Shown here piece after piece: positions 12,601-27,600 of a stretch of 64,000 bases of DNA. Within the stretch, counting starts at the first letter, position 1. Every line of letters starts with the position of its first letter. Made by a program: the position numbers and the translations under genes. This stretch comes from Siphonodentalium dalli (lineage: Eukaryota > Mollusca > Scaphopoda > Gadilida > Siphonodentaliidae), in the NCBI GenBank assembly GCA_032622095.1, contig CP136066.1:105977319-106041318 (forward strand). Reading direction: 5' to 3'. The notes beneath the pieces were generated by a model. It worked only from the letters and a program-made list of their open reading frames with translations, was not told where the DNA came from and did no database searches.

Positions 12601-15600
12601 TTGCGTCTTGAGAAACCGAATGCCAATCTACCGTCCATCCAGCAGTACCATCCAATGATGCCGTATTCAATCGATTCACAAGCAAGTGCACTCCTTACCA
12701 ATTGCCAAAAAGCCATGTCAGTCAAAACACGTCAAAACAATACATATACCAGATAAAGGATGAGGGGAGTTTAAACAAGTCGATACTACTGGACGTGATA
12801 GAAATTATTAGTCTTTTCGCGAACCAAGCAATTCAATTATCACCTATCGCTGATAAACCAAGCAGTACCTGTAAACGACGAAATACCAAGCTGAAGTTTT
12901 TCGCGATTGCCCCACTGTTTTCTAGTTTTACGCTCGCTTTGTCATCAAAAGTCAAATAAAACCACGTCATGTTGCATTATTATGGTTTATTTCTTCATTA
13001 TACACCACAAAACATGCTTTAAGTGTCATTTTCCTCCTTAGTTTTCTTCTGCTTGGTTCTGCTTGGTTCTGCTTGGTACTGCTTTGTATTTCGACGAACC
13101 CCCTACAACTCCTGGATTACCTGACCCGAACCATAGTTCGGATCATGATACTGCTCTAATTATGCAAGTAGCTAACAAACTCGGCTCCAATTCCTTTCAA
13201 CAATCTCGAAAAAGAAAACATGGCGAGTATGTGAATAAACATTGTAATTAGACCGTAGCTACTCTTTCATTAATGACTCGCAGTTTGATATAGTTACCTC
13301 CCTAGGCTTTGATTTTACATTGGGACAATAGAGTTACCTCCCACGTGACATTTTTTATTTCTCAAAATCGATCTAGTTTCGAAGATTAATTTTTCGTGGG
13401 GTTTTTAATTTCGTGGTTAGCAGCAACCACGAAAACCACGAAAATTGGACCCCCACGAATAAATGTACTTTTACAGTATGTTTCAAATGAAATTTAGATG
13501 TTTTTGTAATGTGACTTAATATAATTTATTTTTCTTTTCTTTTTTTCAGAAAAGGGCAAGATGGATCGGACTGCACAGCACCTTATTTCTGCCTCGACAA
13601 ACTGAAGGCTCACACGTTAAAGGCTCTATCTGAAGCTGTAGTGAAGGGAGCGTCACACATCAGGGATCCTGTGGGTGGCAGCAATGAAAACCTATTTGTG
13701 TAAGTAAATATTTGAAAATTAACTTCTACCAAACAAGCCTGTATCAATACAGGGATGAAGAAATAGACAAAACACAGTGCACATCTTAATCAAGAATCTT
13801 TTATAGAATAAGTTGCGGACTGCAAGGATACATTTCACGAGAACGGAGCTAGATAGAAATGTGATAGTGCAGGTCTGCAACGAGTTCTATGAAAGAATTG
13901 ATTCTGATGCAAGTTGTGTTCCATATTTATTCAACACACTTGTGTCTGGTCAGTTTAATCCTTGGATGTGACCTCCATAGATACTAACTACATTAAATGT
14001 GATCTTATCTGATGAAAAGGTTTATTTATTAGGGCATTGCCGGAAGCGGATCATTGACTTAATATACGTCATCGCTCTTGGTAATAATATCAGCACGAAG
14101 TAGTTCCAGCATGTATTCAATGTGTGGTACAGTAATGCCCTAAATAATCGACTCTTTAACCACAGCAGAATTATGGGTTATTTTTCAGGATTTAGTCGGA
14201 AATATGGCTTGTTGCCATTCATTGGAAAGCTCTTAGTGAGAGCTTTCCGATGAATGGCAACAAGCCATATTTCCGACTAAATCCTGAAAAAAATACCCAT
14301 AATTCTGCTGTGGTTAAGGAGTCGATTATTTAGAGCATTACTGTATTACTGAACTCCCATTCAATTACATGCAAATAGTAAGAGATAACTCGTAGTTGGC
14401 ACTCAATCTGTTAATATTTCAAGGTTCCGCCTGTTTTGTGACCTTTATCAGGCAGATGACGGTTCACATTGTTACAGTTAGTCCCTTCAAGTGCATGGCA
14501 TGACATACATTTACAACATCATGCAATAACTCTATACAGTCATGTACAAGTGGTTGTATTATGGCAGGAATCTTTAATCACAGTCGACGCCATGTACTAT
14601 GCTGTGAAGTTATAATGAAACTCAAGTTCTGTGTTTTTTTTTTGCATTTTCACCTGTCTATCATATCTCCACAAAGATCAGTAATTCTCAAGTTAGTGAT
14701 GAATGTCCTGGTCAATTAAAATGTTCCCCAACTGGTATGTCAGTATTGCTATAGTAATTCTAGAACAATATTCATTCAGTCTTGCCCAGATATATTATCC
14801 TGTTTTTCCCACTACCAACATATATTGCACTTAAAAATTTATTGCAAAAAATTGCATAAACTAAAGTAGTGCTGGGCGGTATTTAACCATACAAATACCG
14901 CGGTAATCCTAAAATAATACCGCGGTATACGGTATTACCGATTATTTAAACTAATCCCTTAAAACCCCCGTTTAGTAGCATTCGTTTGGTGCACAGGTCG
15001 ACTGTTTATGGAGGGAAATCTAATCGCTACACAGATTACATAAAATAAGGAAATTTACGCTCCGTTTTATTAAATTATGGAATGCAATCAATGAATGTAT
15101 CATTATCTGCATGCATGGATTCATGAGCTGATCTTAAATACAGGTAATAATTGCGATTTATACAACTTAATGCAAGCATCATTCAGCGAAGTTGGATACA
15201 CCCAAGAGCTTTGAAACAATCCCCAACTGACAGTGCCGACTTGCAGAGCACGTGCTGTGACGTTGATATTGGAATGTTCCGCCGGGTGTGAATAACTTAA
15301 GAATAAGTACAATGATTTTATTAAATGCCGGGAAATGAAGTGTATTACTTCCAAAGTATTTAACTTCTAGAACTATTATTGACTTCCCGTTGCATTATTA
15401 TAAATCATACTTTTAAATCCAGGTTTATGAATGTGATCAATTATTCCCACTCGATAACACCCCTGAAATAATGAGCTGCCACATGCATTCAGTCGATTAA
15501 AAATAGCGCAGAATGATGCAATCATACCTTGCAATATAATGTTGGGCTGGATTTTGTCCCAGGTGGGGAAGGAATGCATTTTGTTTGGAAATGACATAAA

Positions 15601-18600
15601 CTTGCACACGCCAATCATTGAAACGGACTGGTCATTTTAAAATTGTCGATCAGCACGTGCATGGGGCACACAACGTAAGTCTTGAAATATATTCGCGGCA
15701 ATTTCGGGGATGACTTGGAAAACAGAATCCGCAACGCTAGTAGCTACTCCAGCCCAATTTACAGTAACGCTGTCTCCTGACACAAACTCGCTACCTCTTA
15801 ATTGTGATTTCGATGAAATACGGTGTAAAGAAACGAAGTAATTTCTTTGTATCCCGACAAAGGAAAACCACAATATACTCGGTAATGGGCCTGTGTAATA
15901 TGTAACCGCGATAATACCGTCTTCAAGGTTTACCAATTAGGGGAAAGAATAACGGTAACGGTATTGAAAATTTTACCGACTATAATCGGTATACCGAAAT
16001 ACCGCCCAGCACTAAACTAAAGGCTTCACATGAAGCGGTATTGAGAGTGTCATACATCGGATAACCTATGGGTGGTGGCAATGAAAACCTATATGTGTAA
16101 GTATGTCGCCATTGTATTTGTAATCAACCTGTTCTCGTGATTGCTAATTTCTGTGCTATTTCAGTCAATCAAGAGACAACAAGTGTAATCCGTTTATAGA
16201 CATATGTTATCACTGTAAAGTTGCTGCGACTAGACATGTATGACAGTAGGTGGGTGATGCTGCATAGACCCTTAGACGAATCAAAGAATATTTATTTGTT
16301 CCATCAAGCGAAGTCTAAGTAGGTGCAAATGCGCTTTGTTGAGGTCTCTGTGTTAATACAGATTACATATGTTCTAAGTTTTAGTTTCATTTGACAAACT
16401 TTTCTGGCTACAAATATTTTAATGTGTAAGTATTATTTTTATTTTTTTTTATATTTAGGCCTATCTTGAAGATGTATGACAACCTACTTGTGATGGGTTT
16501 ATTGACTGATGATGATCTCAACCAATTGCTGTGTCTCATGGATCCGTCCGTCTTTGATGAAAGATACAATGCTGGTAAGAAATATTTTGTAAAATTTAAT
16601 TTAAATTGATTATGTGTTTTATAACAGGTATATACTTAGAGCAGATTTTGTCATGTTATTAAGCCCATGAAACAATTTCCGGAACAAAAATAATATATTT
16701 ATTGTTTCATTTTGGTCCGATTCCTGTGATATTCAAACAATAACAATAAGGCCAAATAAATAAAAAAGTACTGTGTTCTCAGGCACCTCACTCATCACCA
16801 AAAATAGGCCTCATCAAACAAAATATATTTTGCAAATTTGTATCCAGAATTTTCAAAGAGTTGAAAACTCATTCTCCAATTGGTCCACTATTAGAGATTT
16901 AGGTAGGTGCAATACAGTGAAACCTGTTATGAGAGATTGAATTTGCGTTTTCCCAACACTGAATTTGCGTTTTCCCAACACTGAAGTCCAACATGATTTT
17001 GCAAGAACTGTCACCATGTTCCGAAAGATCTAAAACTTTCATATGCTCCTCCAAAGTAATAATCTTATGCTTTTTCGAAGGAATACCAACAGTAGACATT
17101 TTGAAATTATAAGTAAACTGCTTGAAAAATATTTAGAAATATAACTGAATGGTCTGAACCTATATAAGTAGAAGAAGCCCACGTAATACAAGTCGAGGTG
17201 AATTGTATGCTTTCCGTAGATTATACGTAAAACAATATAATTCCAGAATGTGCGTCTATGAAGTGTAAACATGAATCCATTCTCGAGGACAAAGTGACTC
17301 CACAATTATCTGCTTGCATAACCCTTTTATCTACCAAATTGCCCTCATTGTCTTCTATTCATACATTCTTCATTACCAGCCAGCAGTTCTCACCTCTGAA
17401 GATATATGGTAACCTTAATTGACATGTGAAACTAATACACTTACATGAATCATACACTGACAGACTCAGGGGTTCACAACAGGAATAAAATAAGTATCGG
17501 TAGTTTGTGTGCATTTAAAGTTTGACTTTTTCGGCACAACGTTTGTATTTTTTCATGGTGAATTGCTCCTTCATAACAAGTAAATATTTATATTTTTCTG
17601 CATTATACTGACCGGTGGTCGTGTTAGACAGGTGGTCGCTCGCTCACAACAGGTTGTTTATATAGTAAAAGTGGTCCATAAAAAGGGATTTTTTTCGCAA
17701 AATGCAGGTGGTCGTAAACAGCGGTGGTAATAAATTGCAGTTTTCACTGTACATCCATTAATTTCTAGAATTCTTGTAATAAATAAAAATAAATAGCCTC
17801 CCTCCCATCCAGTTTCCCATATGTAATTGCCTGAGAACACAGGTATTTATTTTTAATGGCCTAAGTGATAAATATATAGAGTCACACTGTCTTGTTTTGG
17901 GCTGGCGATTATTGCATGAGAGTGGATGGCAGAAGTATACCCCATGCTCAAGGGGTTTTCTTCCGCAATCCGCTCGAAGGCAGTATTCACTAACCAAAAC
18001 CAACACGAATGTGGTTCTATATTTATTACAAACCCCAAACACATAGTAGTATATTACACTAGTAATACTATTCTGAGCTATACCGATCAATAAATTGTAA
18101 TTTTTCAATGATTTTGATATCGCAAAATTCTCGTTACGTCATCTTTAGTAAAGTAATTACAATATGCTTCTCCATAGATAATCCAGTATCACTCTAGAGC
18201 AATTTATGAAAATTGTCTCATAGGCCTGCAGAGGCTGAACAAAGAAATCAATATGTTTAATAATAAAACTTGAATTCCTTCTTGCAGAGAAATCTTTGCC
18301 TGGACTCCTCAATATGCAGTTAGCTGAAGCAGTTAAACTTGAGGTTCGTGTTGTATAACATACTTCTTGGTTATTGGTAGAGGCTCATATACATTTTCCT
18401 TTGAAGTAACCTTCAAAAAGTGATGATTTCAAATTTGTTCTAAACAATTATTAACCCCTTTCATGACTGGTGCTTCCTGAATTTTTGCGAAAACCCTGTG
18501 CCAATGGATTCACTTGTATATGTGAGTCACCCATAGAGTGCCTCGCATATATAAGAGAATGCATTGGCCTAACAATGTTCACCTTGATCTTGTAAGCCTG

Positions 18601-21600
18601 TGCATTCTCTTATATTTGCGAATCTCCCTATGGGAGTCTCGCATTTATAAGAGAATACACTAGCACAGGATCTTTAATGCTGCACCAGCACAGCTCCCAT
18701 TATCAAAGGGTTAAGCAGATTGTCCCCTTGTTTTCTTTATTGATTCATGTGTATAGAATAAACATTTTGAGCTGAAGATAAATGAGCTTTTGTCAATAGG
18801 AAATAAATGTTTCTTTAATATGTTCTTATTATCCCCCGCAAACGAAGTTTGATGGGGGATATAGAAAAGGGCTCCATCCGTCCGTCTAGCAATGAATCTG
18901 TAACAACTTTGAAGCTCATTGTCATTGTCAATCGGATTTTAATGATTTTGGTATGTTGATGAAACAACATGAGTGAAAAGTAGTTATAAACAGCAGGTTT
19001 CGTCCATTGATTTTTTTCAGAGTTGCGGCCCTTATTGAGTAATGGGACTAATAGTGTGAAAATGAATTTTACTCTTTCCATGACAAGCTGTTTTGCCCTC
19101 TGTGACATTTTGACCCCTGTGACCTCTGCGGCAAAATGATGTCCACTTCATACCATATCACAGTGCAATAAGCAATTCATTCCCGTCATCTTGATAATTT
19201 TGCTTGTATGTGGCCATAATGTGGGTATCTATTTGGCTCGCCTAAAGACTTGCTGAATAGATGCCCATGTACTTGCGAAAATAAATTCTTTATTCAGTTA
19301 CTCAATGCAGATATTCTCTATATATATGGTGCTTGTCACTAATGTTTTGGCGACACAACTTATTCTTTTCAATACATGCTTCTTATTATAAAAATAACTT
19401 CTCTTCTTTCTCTGTACAGGTATGCAAGATCATGCAACATATTTGTGATTTCCAAATCCGTCACCGAGTGGAGTCTGTTGTTGGCTTTGCAGATGGCTTT
19501 GTTGGCTTCATTCAAAATGTAAGTATATAGAGTGCAAACACATTTAGTATAGCTCCATTCATCAAGATGCAAGTTTCCATTGAATTGAGTGCAGTTTTTG
19601 CACTGTACCATATATTTGTTGGGTCAAAATAATGGTCAGTCTCAATATTTTTTGGGCAATTATAAAAAGTCTTGGGTCATTTATTTTTCAGAAATTCACA
19701 TCTGAGTTGAAATAAAAATGGGTGTAATAATATGGATATATAAGTAAATAACAGACAGTGGCAGTGTATATGCAGGGTTTCCGCCAGGGGGAATTATTGG
19801 GTCCGTATTGGGGAAACACATAACGCGACGGGACGACCATGGTTCATCCCGTCGGGCGAAAATTGTGTTATTCGACACTGAAAAGAAGCCATTTCCTTGC
19901 ACCTGAGTGTCCCACAAAGCAATCCAAAGCTACGTATATTATGCAAGTCTATCATTTCCGTGGGTGCATTAATTCTGTTGATGGTATCCAAATAGTTAGT
20001 CATTTAATTACGTACGTAAGACTGCCGTCTGATTGAAGACTATATAAATGAACGAGCTACGAGTTTAATACAGTGTTTACAAATTTATAACTTACAATGA
20101 GATTCCAACAGGGAGAATGAATCTAAACACTAAAAAGCATCTACGCATTAACCAATAATACCTAGCAAGGAGAATTGAATAAAGTTTTTCTTAGAATTTC
20201 AAGTAGCGTCAGTGAAAATGAAACTGACAGGATTATATATTCTGTCAATCGTAAAACTATTTGTGCGCGGTGACGTCATACTGCAGGGTTTGTCTGCAGG
20301 AGATATTTATAGCGGTGAAATATGAATGGTAGCGAAATCTTTCGCACGGAACGCGTAGCTTGTTCAATAGTCTGTATTAGTCCAACAACTGATGACAGCA
20401 CTATAGAACAGTTTTAGCTAACGTGTTATAAAATATAATTGAGTTTTTGGCGGGAAATGTGAAAATGTGCGTCGTTGATTATTGTGCTTGGGGACCCAGG
20501 CGGGACAACGAAACTATTATTGACCGTACTTTTACTTTATCTCCATATTGGGGGCCCAGGGGGTATGTGTTCGTATTTATCCTCCATGCATGTAATATAG
20601 CTCAAATTAATGGTGTTCTCACCATGAATTCCCGCTATAAAGACTGATTTGGGACAGGTTCCGTATTATTGTGAAATAAATCACTTTGGGATTTTGTTAA
20701 TTATGCATGGCAATATGTATACGCATAATACTCAACACACGTAGAGAATCACATGTATTTTTCAGGAACTTCACTTACCGGTACATCGAACTCAAAACAA
20801 ATGATAATACAACAATAAGATAAATGATCAACATTGAGTAGTTTCATCCACGAAAATCCCGTGCATAAAAATATCCCCGACTCAGCAATTGGGTGGTCTT
20901 TGATCCAATTATGTAATCGTATGATAGTACGCTGGGTCTTCGAGCATGAGTAGTTTCATTCATGGACTTCCGTGCACAAAAATATATCCGCACTCAACAG
21001 TCCGGCATTCTTTGATGTTACCGCAACATGTATTACGCTGTATCTAATATCGCTATTTTTGACACGCTCTTTCTTATTGTTTTTTCGGAAGATGGACTGT
21101 GTCGATTTCATTTTGTCAATATTAATGAATAAAAGTGTAGATATATAGCCTGTCGACACAGACAAGACTGAAAAAGTTTTTAATAAGGTCATTTATTTGT
21201 GTATGAGTGGGATTTCATGCAACGGCTGACGGGGGGAATGGGTCCGTAGGACGGACCCGCAGGCGGCCTGGCAGAAACCTTGGTATATGGTTCAAATACA
21301 GTTGAAAATGTTATGCATTTCATGTTGTTTAACTACTTGAGTGCCTTAAAATTGTTAACTTCTGATATGGCAGGTTTGACCACCAAATCGCTTACTATAT
21401 AGTATATCCTTAAATTGATTAAACACAACTCACATTCATTTGAGACAGCGTGTGATTGTTACTAATAAACATCAGGTTTTAAAAATCATACTAGTAGTTT
21501 CTTTCTATACTAAATACTCATTGATAAGTAGTTCCATTAGGAAATGATCAGATAATAAGTTCAACAAATGACCATAAAACGTTTGTCAAACTTATTATCT

Positions 21601-24600
21601 GAACATTTGCCACCAATGAATATGAATCCTTCTGCCCTTGTATTATCTGTTATTCTGTCGTTGCCTTTATATCCTTAACACCCCTCTAAATTAATAATAG
21701 AGTATTCCAATATACACTGTTATAACTGGGTGGGAGAATCCATTTAATAAAGAAAGGATTAATCCAAGTACCCAGTATTTTTTAAATGTTGATTTGACTG
21801 ACAATTATCTCTGAAACATTGGTTAAATTAACAGTACATGTATTTCCAAATCTCACCTTAAAGATTGTGACTTCTACCACGCAAAAAAGACAACTAACAA
21901 GATGATAGTGTTATTAGTATCACCCCTGGTCAAGTGGTCCTGCTATTAAATGTGCTATGTTCCTGGTGTCTCCTGCCAAATTGCTATGATATTGTTAAGG
22001 CAAACTGATTATGTTAAGAAAAAAGTACTGTTATTTTTTTCTATTGTTGTCATTTTCACAGTGGTCATATAATCTGAAATTATCTGGGAAAGGCCATTAT
22101 GTGTATCAAATATTCAAGAACATATATCCGGCATTTTAAATTTGTTTTCGTCATAGTTTACAACAAAAAATATTGCATTATAACACAACATTTCCCTTCT
22201 TATTGAATGTAATAATAAAAATATTTGTTACATGATGACTAATGTTGCTTATCACTCATACACAGGACCAGCTAAGGAGGTACAACACAATCAAACAGGC
22301 AGATTTGCCATCATCTGTAACAGCCAGGAAGACCAGAGAATTCAGGTGTCCCCCACAAGAACAGGTACATTCGAACGCATGCATAATATATAGCTTTTTT
22401 CAAGCTTTTGAAATTACCTCTGCAGGTAGCCTTTTTAATTCTCCAGGTGTTGTGATATCGCCTTGAGGTAGAATTAAGATAAACCCAAATAAACCAAACT
22501 AATGCTATAATTTATTTGTAATATGTAATTTATTACATTCCTATGTGTGATTTCAAGAATGATTATAAATGATTTCACTAGTGAATTTTGTCACTTTATT
22601 ACTATTGTGTTATGTATTTATATGCACTGCCAAAATTTATGCATCATGGGTATAATGAAGTTATATTTATATTCAGATTTCTGGTAAATCACGTGTCTGT
22701 AGTGGAATATAATAAACAGAATAATCAGTTGATTCTCTATATAATCAGAGAGAGAGAGAGAGGGAATATCAAAATAATTATGGTGCAGTTGATATATTTT
22801 CTGAAAGCGTACTTTTGTCATTTAAAATTTTCAATTGGTAAGTATAAATTGTCCCTCTCCTGGAAGCCCCATGACTTTATATTGCCCTGTTTGATCCCAT
22901 TGTGTTCATATTTTACATTCAGATTTATGATGATATACATCTCACCTGTATATATATTGGTATTGATCAGTTTTGAAATTGTTGATATGTGTTATCCATT
23001 ATGTTTCAACAAGGCAGAACATATTACATTATCGCTTCTACTCTGAACCAGTTTCCTTACATGCATGTGCTTTGATGTCAACAAATTAATGATGAGCATC
23101 CACCCACAGTGCTTAACCCTTTACCCAACAAACCGGCCAAATAAAGCTTCAACAGCCTAAAATATCTTCGGTCTGTCTCAATAGAACCATACAAATATGG
23201 ATATCATTGGAACCGGCTCCTTGACCACATTGTGATAGTTACAGTTATGCCATGTGCCAATGCATTCTCTTATATATGCGAGTCGACCATAGGTCGCCTC
23301 GCATATATAAGAGAATGCATTGGCCTAAAAAAAATCTTTTTTTAACACTTTTTACCATTTTTTCTTACATTCTTTAACAATTTTATAATTTTTAATGTGT
23401 TAAGCCAATGCATTCTCTTATATATGCGAGGCAACCTATGGTCGACTCGCATATATAAGAGAATGCATTGGCACAGGGCCCTCCTGTTGGGTAAAGGGTT
23501 AACCCTTTCAGTGCCAAGTCCGATTTTGTATCAACCCATATTTCCTTGATCATTTTTCAAATTTTCAAATTTATTGATTATAATAATGTGATACATTGAT
23601 GGAAAGAGCTCTTAGAGCTCCTATCACATGTAGTTGTTTTAAGCAGCTTTATGTAAACACAAACAATGGTGGCCTATTCATTTGAACTTGGCAGTGTATG
23701 ACTAATTAGCTATTAGCTGTGATGGAGTATTATTAAGTAACAATTAATGCCTAACTAAAATTTTCCACTGTTTAAATTTCGAGTGACTAGCTTTACGTTC
23801 TGGGCATGTGAATTGCTACTTCTGGTAGAAACCTCTTATGAGCGAGCACTTGTCATTAGCGACCATTTTTCCTTGGCAAAATGGGTGGTTGTTCATAACA
23901 GGTTTCACTCAATTTCAGCTTTTCGTCTGTTGTCCGCTTTTATAATTTGAAAGTCCCTCCAAATGAATACTAGCCTGTTCTAATGTATAGTTTTCTAACT
24001 GAATGGGAGAATCCATTTAGAATAGAATGGGCTATAGATCTGTAAAATTGTCACTTGTATTGCTTTATTTTATATTTATTATACATTATTTTGCCTGTTT
24101 ATGCATATGGATCAGACTGACATGTTAAAATGCATATTGTCTTGGCCTCATGATAAATTGGATTAATTTTCCTGCAGATGAGGGCATTGCTGAACTTCAA
24201 AGAGTTAGATGATTATGAGAACGATGCATGCCCATGTAGGCCAGAAATCCGAGAGAAACTAAAGGCATTTAACGGTAACATTTTGACACACTGTGCCATG
24301 CCTGTACTAGAGGAGGACGTTGTCCCCGAGGTGGTTGAGGAACCACCAGCCCCCACGATGAGAGAGAAACTACTGTCTCTCGTATGGAAAGCCAAGAAAC
24401 TGGAAGAGATGGCTAAAAAACAGCGAGGATCAGAGCCAGGTATGATTATACTAGTCTCGTTCAAATTAGACCAAGGTTTCATTACAATCAACATTTGGGT
24501 CTAGAGTCTTTGATAGCATAAATTATTCAAACAGGAGGAATCAAGACAATTAAATTATTTGCACATCGAAGGATGCATTGCTTGACCAATCAATAGCTTC

Positions 24601-27600
24601 CTGCAAATTCAATGAATATTCACTTATTCACAAAGACTGCACTTTCTTGAAGTTATCGAATAAACTACGTGTTATTGTCGCATATCTTAACTAATTAAAC
24701 ATCGCATGTTCAAAATCGAACTGATGTATGTTACTTCATAATTGGGGAATGGTCAGACAGAACAAGTATGCATAGTAGAATTGTATTTGCAAAGATATTC
24801 AAAATTGATTAACCTATAGTTTGTATTTTCTCCTAACATATGGATAATTTCTCAATAATATTTATTATAGCTTTATATCGCTATATCTTCGTTTCATTGT
24901 ACTTTATTATATATCATCTGAACGGTGAAACTTGTATTCTGTACAATGAAGCAGACCTTGAAACGCGCATTATATTGGAAAAAAATTGGTTAGAGGAAAA
25001 ATGACCACTCTTGCATGTTTACATGACTTAAGGCATATGTAGATCTATGAGTGGATCGCAATTTTCACATTGCCTTATTTGGAAACAAGAATATTAATGA
25101 GTTTTCACACAATGTTTATACATGTGAGGTATGTCAGAATGGTAAATATCAATGGCTTGACTTCGAGGACTCTTTTCGGTCTCAAATTGTGGCTACATTT
25201 ATTTACATTAAAGCAAAAATAGGATGTTTCATTCAATATTTGCTCAAGTCTCAAGTATTATTTGAAGAATGGACCATTACAGTGTATACTTTTAGAAGTA
25301 AACTGGAGATTCTATTCAGTAATCATTTTATTAGAGAATAGATTTTAATAGATAGGTTTAGATAGTTAACTTCTAACTTCAAACACCAGTCGGTGTTGGC
25401 TACATACAGTCACCTGATTGACTCCATTGCGAGACATTTATTTTTGTATATTGATAAATATCATCCATCTTTATCGATATGTGAGAACATCTGGTGATCA
25501 CATGCATAATCTCAGCTTTGGAAACAGAGATCGCCTAAGTTTGAAGTTAGAAGTTCTCGATCAAATCCTGTCTATTTTGGGAATAAACATACTCTGTTGT
25601 GTGGGATATTTGGAGATTCGAGCATGAAAGTAGTTTATAAACTGTTTTCATGCTCGAATATCCAATGAAACAGGGTACGTTTATCTCCATTGTAATTCAA
25701 TCCATCAAACAAATTGAAAAAATGCACGAAAAGCACTTTTTATCGACATTACATGCTTTGAATTTGAACAGCACCAGAACAACTTCCTGTTCACCGCATC
25801 CATAGAAAACAACGTTATGGTTGACTCGATTATGTGACAGCATGGTGACGTATTTTACGCGCATTGTCAATGACACCATGCTCCATTCAAAATTTGTGCT
25901 CGCTTCAGCAGCCGATACTGCTGAATTGAAAACTAAAGTTAGCAGCTCTCGGCAAATCAGAATGCCTCTTTCAGCGACAATTATTTGACTAGAATTACAA
26001 TGTGTTATATGTGATTACAAGGACATTATTGAAAAGATGTTGACTATTTTTATTTAACATTACAGAGAATCTCCAGCAGCTGATTACACAAGTGGTCGTG
26101 AAGTGGTCACTAGAATCATTCATATCGAATCAGGATTTAGTGAGAGAGATGTTCAGTCTTCTGCATAGGCAGTACAATGGAATCGGAGAGGTGTGTATAT
26201 AGATTGTAATAAATATTTGGCAACATACATTGTGTTAATGGAAATAGCATAGTATTCGAACTTAAGGGGATTCAAGACCTTTGCACATGAAAAATAAAAA
26301 AAAAACTCTGTAATATTATCCTTATTAAAATGAATGTGAAAAATAGATGTTTTTTATTATTAATAATTGTCCAATAATTATATTTTGCATATTAAAACCA
26401 TTCTTATGTAAACATCAACTGTTTTGTCAACAAACATCACCAATGGCAATAAGTATATTAGGATGCCGATGTTATTACTTATAATTACATCTCAGTAAAA
26501 AATATCAAAATGAAAATGCATTTTGAGTTCGAAATATTATTAACTATTTTAACTTTTTATTACTACACTCAACGTCACTTCTGCCCTAATGTAATTAACC
26601 TATTTATATACATTAGCATTTTGGAAACCAATGGAAAAATACTGTAGAAAATTAAGCAGAATGTAATTATTAAGATTTCATCTCTATTCCCTTCATCAGT
26701 TGATATCATCACTGGAGAAAACCTACGTGATTGGCAAAGTGAGTAAAGGAGATATATATCACTTGCTGAAAGCACTGGGTATAATCAGATCACTGCTGTT
26801 GGTCCAGGCCGGCAAGGGCGAGGAGGAACTCATGAAAAACAGCCTCAAGTAAGTTAACATCACCTTAACCTTTTCGCTGCTATGACATCCGTAACTTCAG
26901 TAATGCCCTAAATAATCGACTCCTTAACCACAGCAAAATTAAGGGTAATTTTTCAGGATTTAGTCCGAAATATGGCTTGTTGCCATTTATCGGAAAGATA
27001 TCACTGAGAGCTTTCCGATGAATGGCAACAAGCTATATTTCCGACTAAATCCTGAAAAATTACCCATAATTCTGCTGTGGTTAAGGAGTCGATTATTTAG
27101 GCATTACTTTATTACAGACATAAAAGTGCATGTCGTGTGCTATATGGTCCGTACTACCTGCAGACCTACTTCAGCTCACTAGCAGTAGGCCATTATTCAT
27201 CACTGGAACTCAGAGATTGGTGCATCGGAATAACTATATCTCGAAGTTTTATATAAATAGTGTATGATGTTCCACGATTGTGAACGGTAATAGCCTTTCA
27301 ACTGAGTCAGTTTTATAGTTATTGTGATATTCCCGTTCTATTTTTCCACTGGAAAATGCAATGTCAACAGCCCAGCACACAACATTATAACATCATTTAA
27401 CAGCGAAGAGGTTAAAACAAAAAGGACAAAAGTCGATTTTGGTCATTTTTCAGGAGAGACAAAAGCATATAGATATCTGTATATATCACAAGCAATGACT
27501 TCTGTAATCACACTTGTATCTGTTTTTGCTGCTGGGAGATGTGTCATAACTGTGTTTTGGAATAAACCTTGATGTTGTAGGGAATTCACTATTTTAGAGA

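Noticed and set aside
15637-15936. 99-codon - strand ORF as a hAT transposase
   Set aside because: No hAT dimerisation or zinc-finger motif seen, and the element is far too short for a full transposase.
16019-16096. An alternative, usable exon 9
   Set aside because: It has an in-frame TAA and a lost codon, and its 5' half is split by a 1.1-kb transposon, so it cannot encode the segment.
22588-23046. 152-codon hydrophobic ORF in intron 13 as a membrane protein
   Set aside because: It overlaps an interspersed TIR element and an AG microsatellite; its hydrophobic look follows from AT-rich codons.
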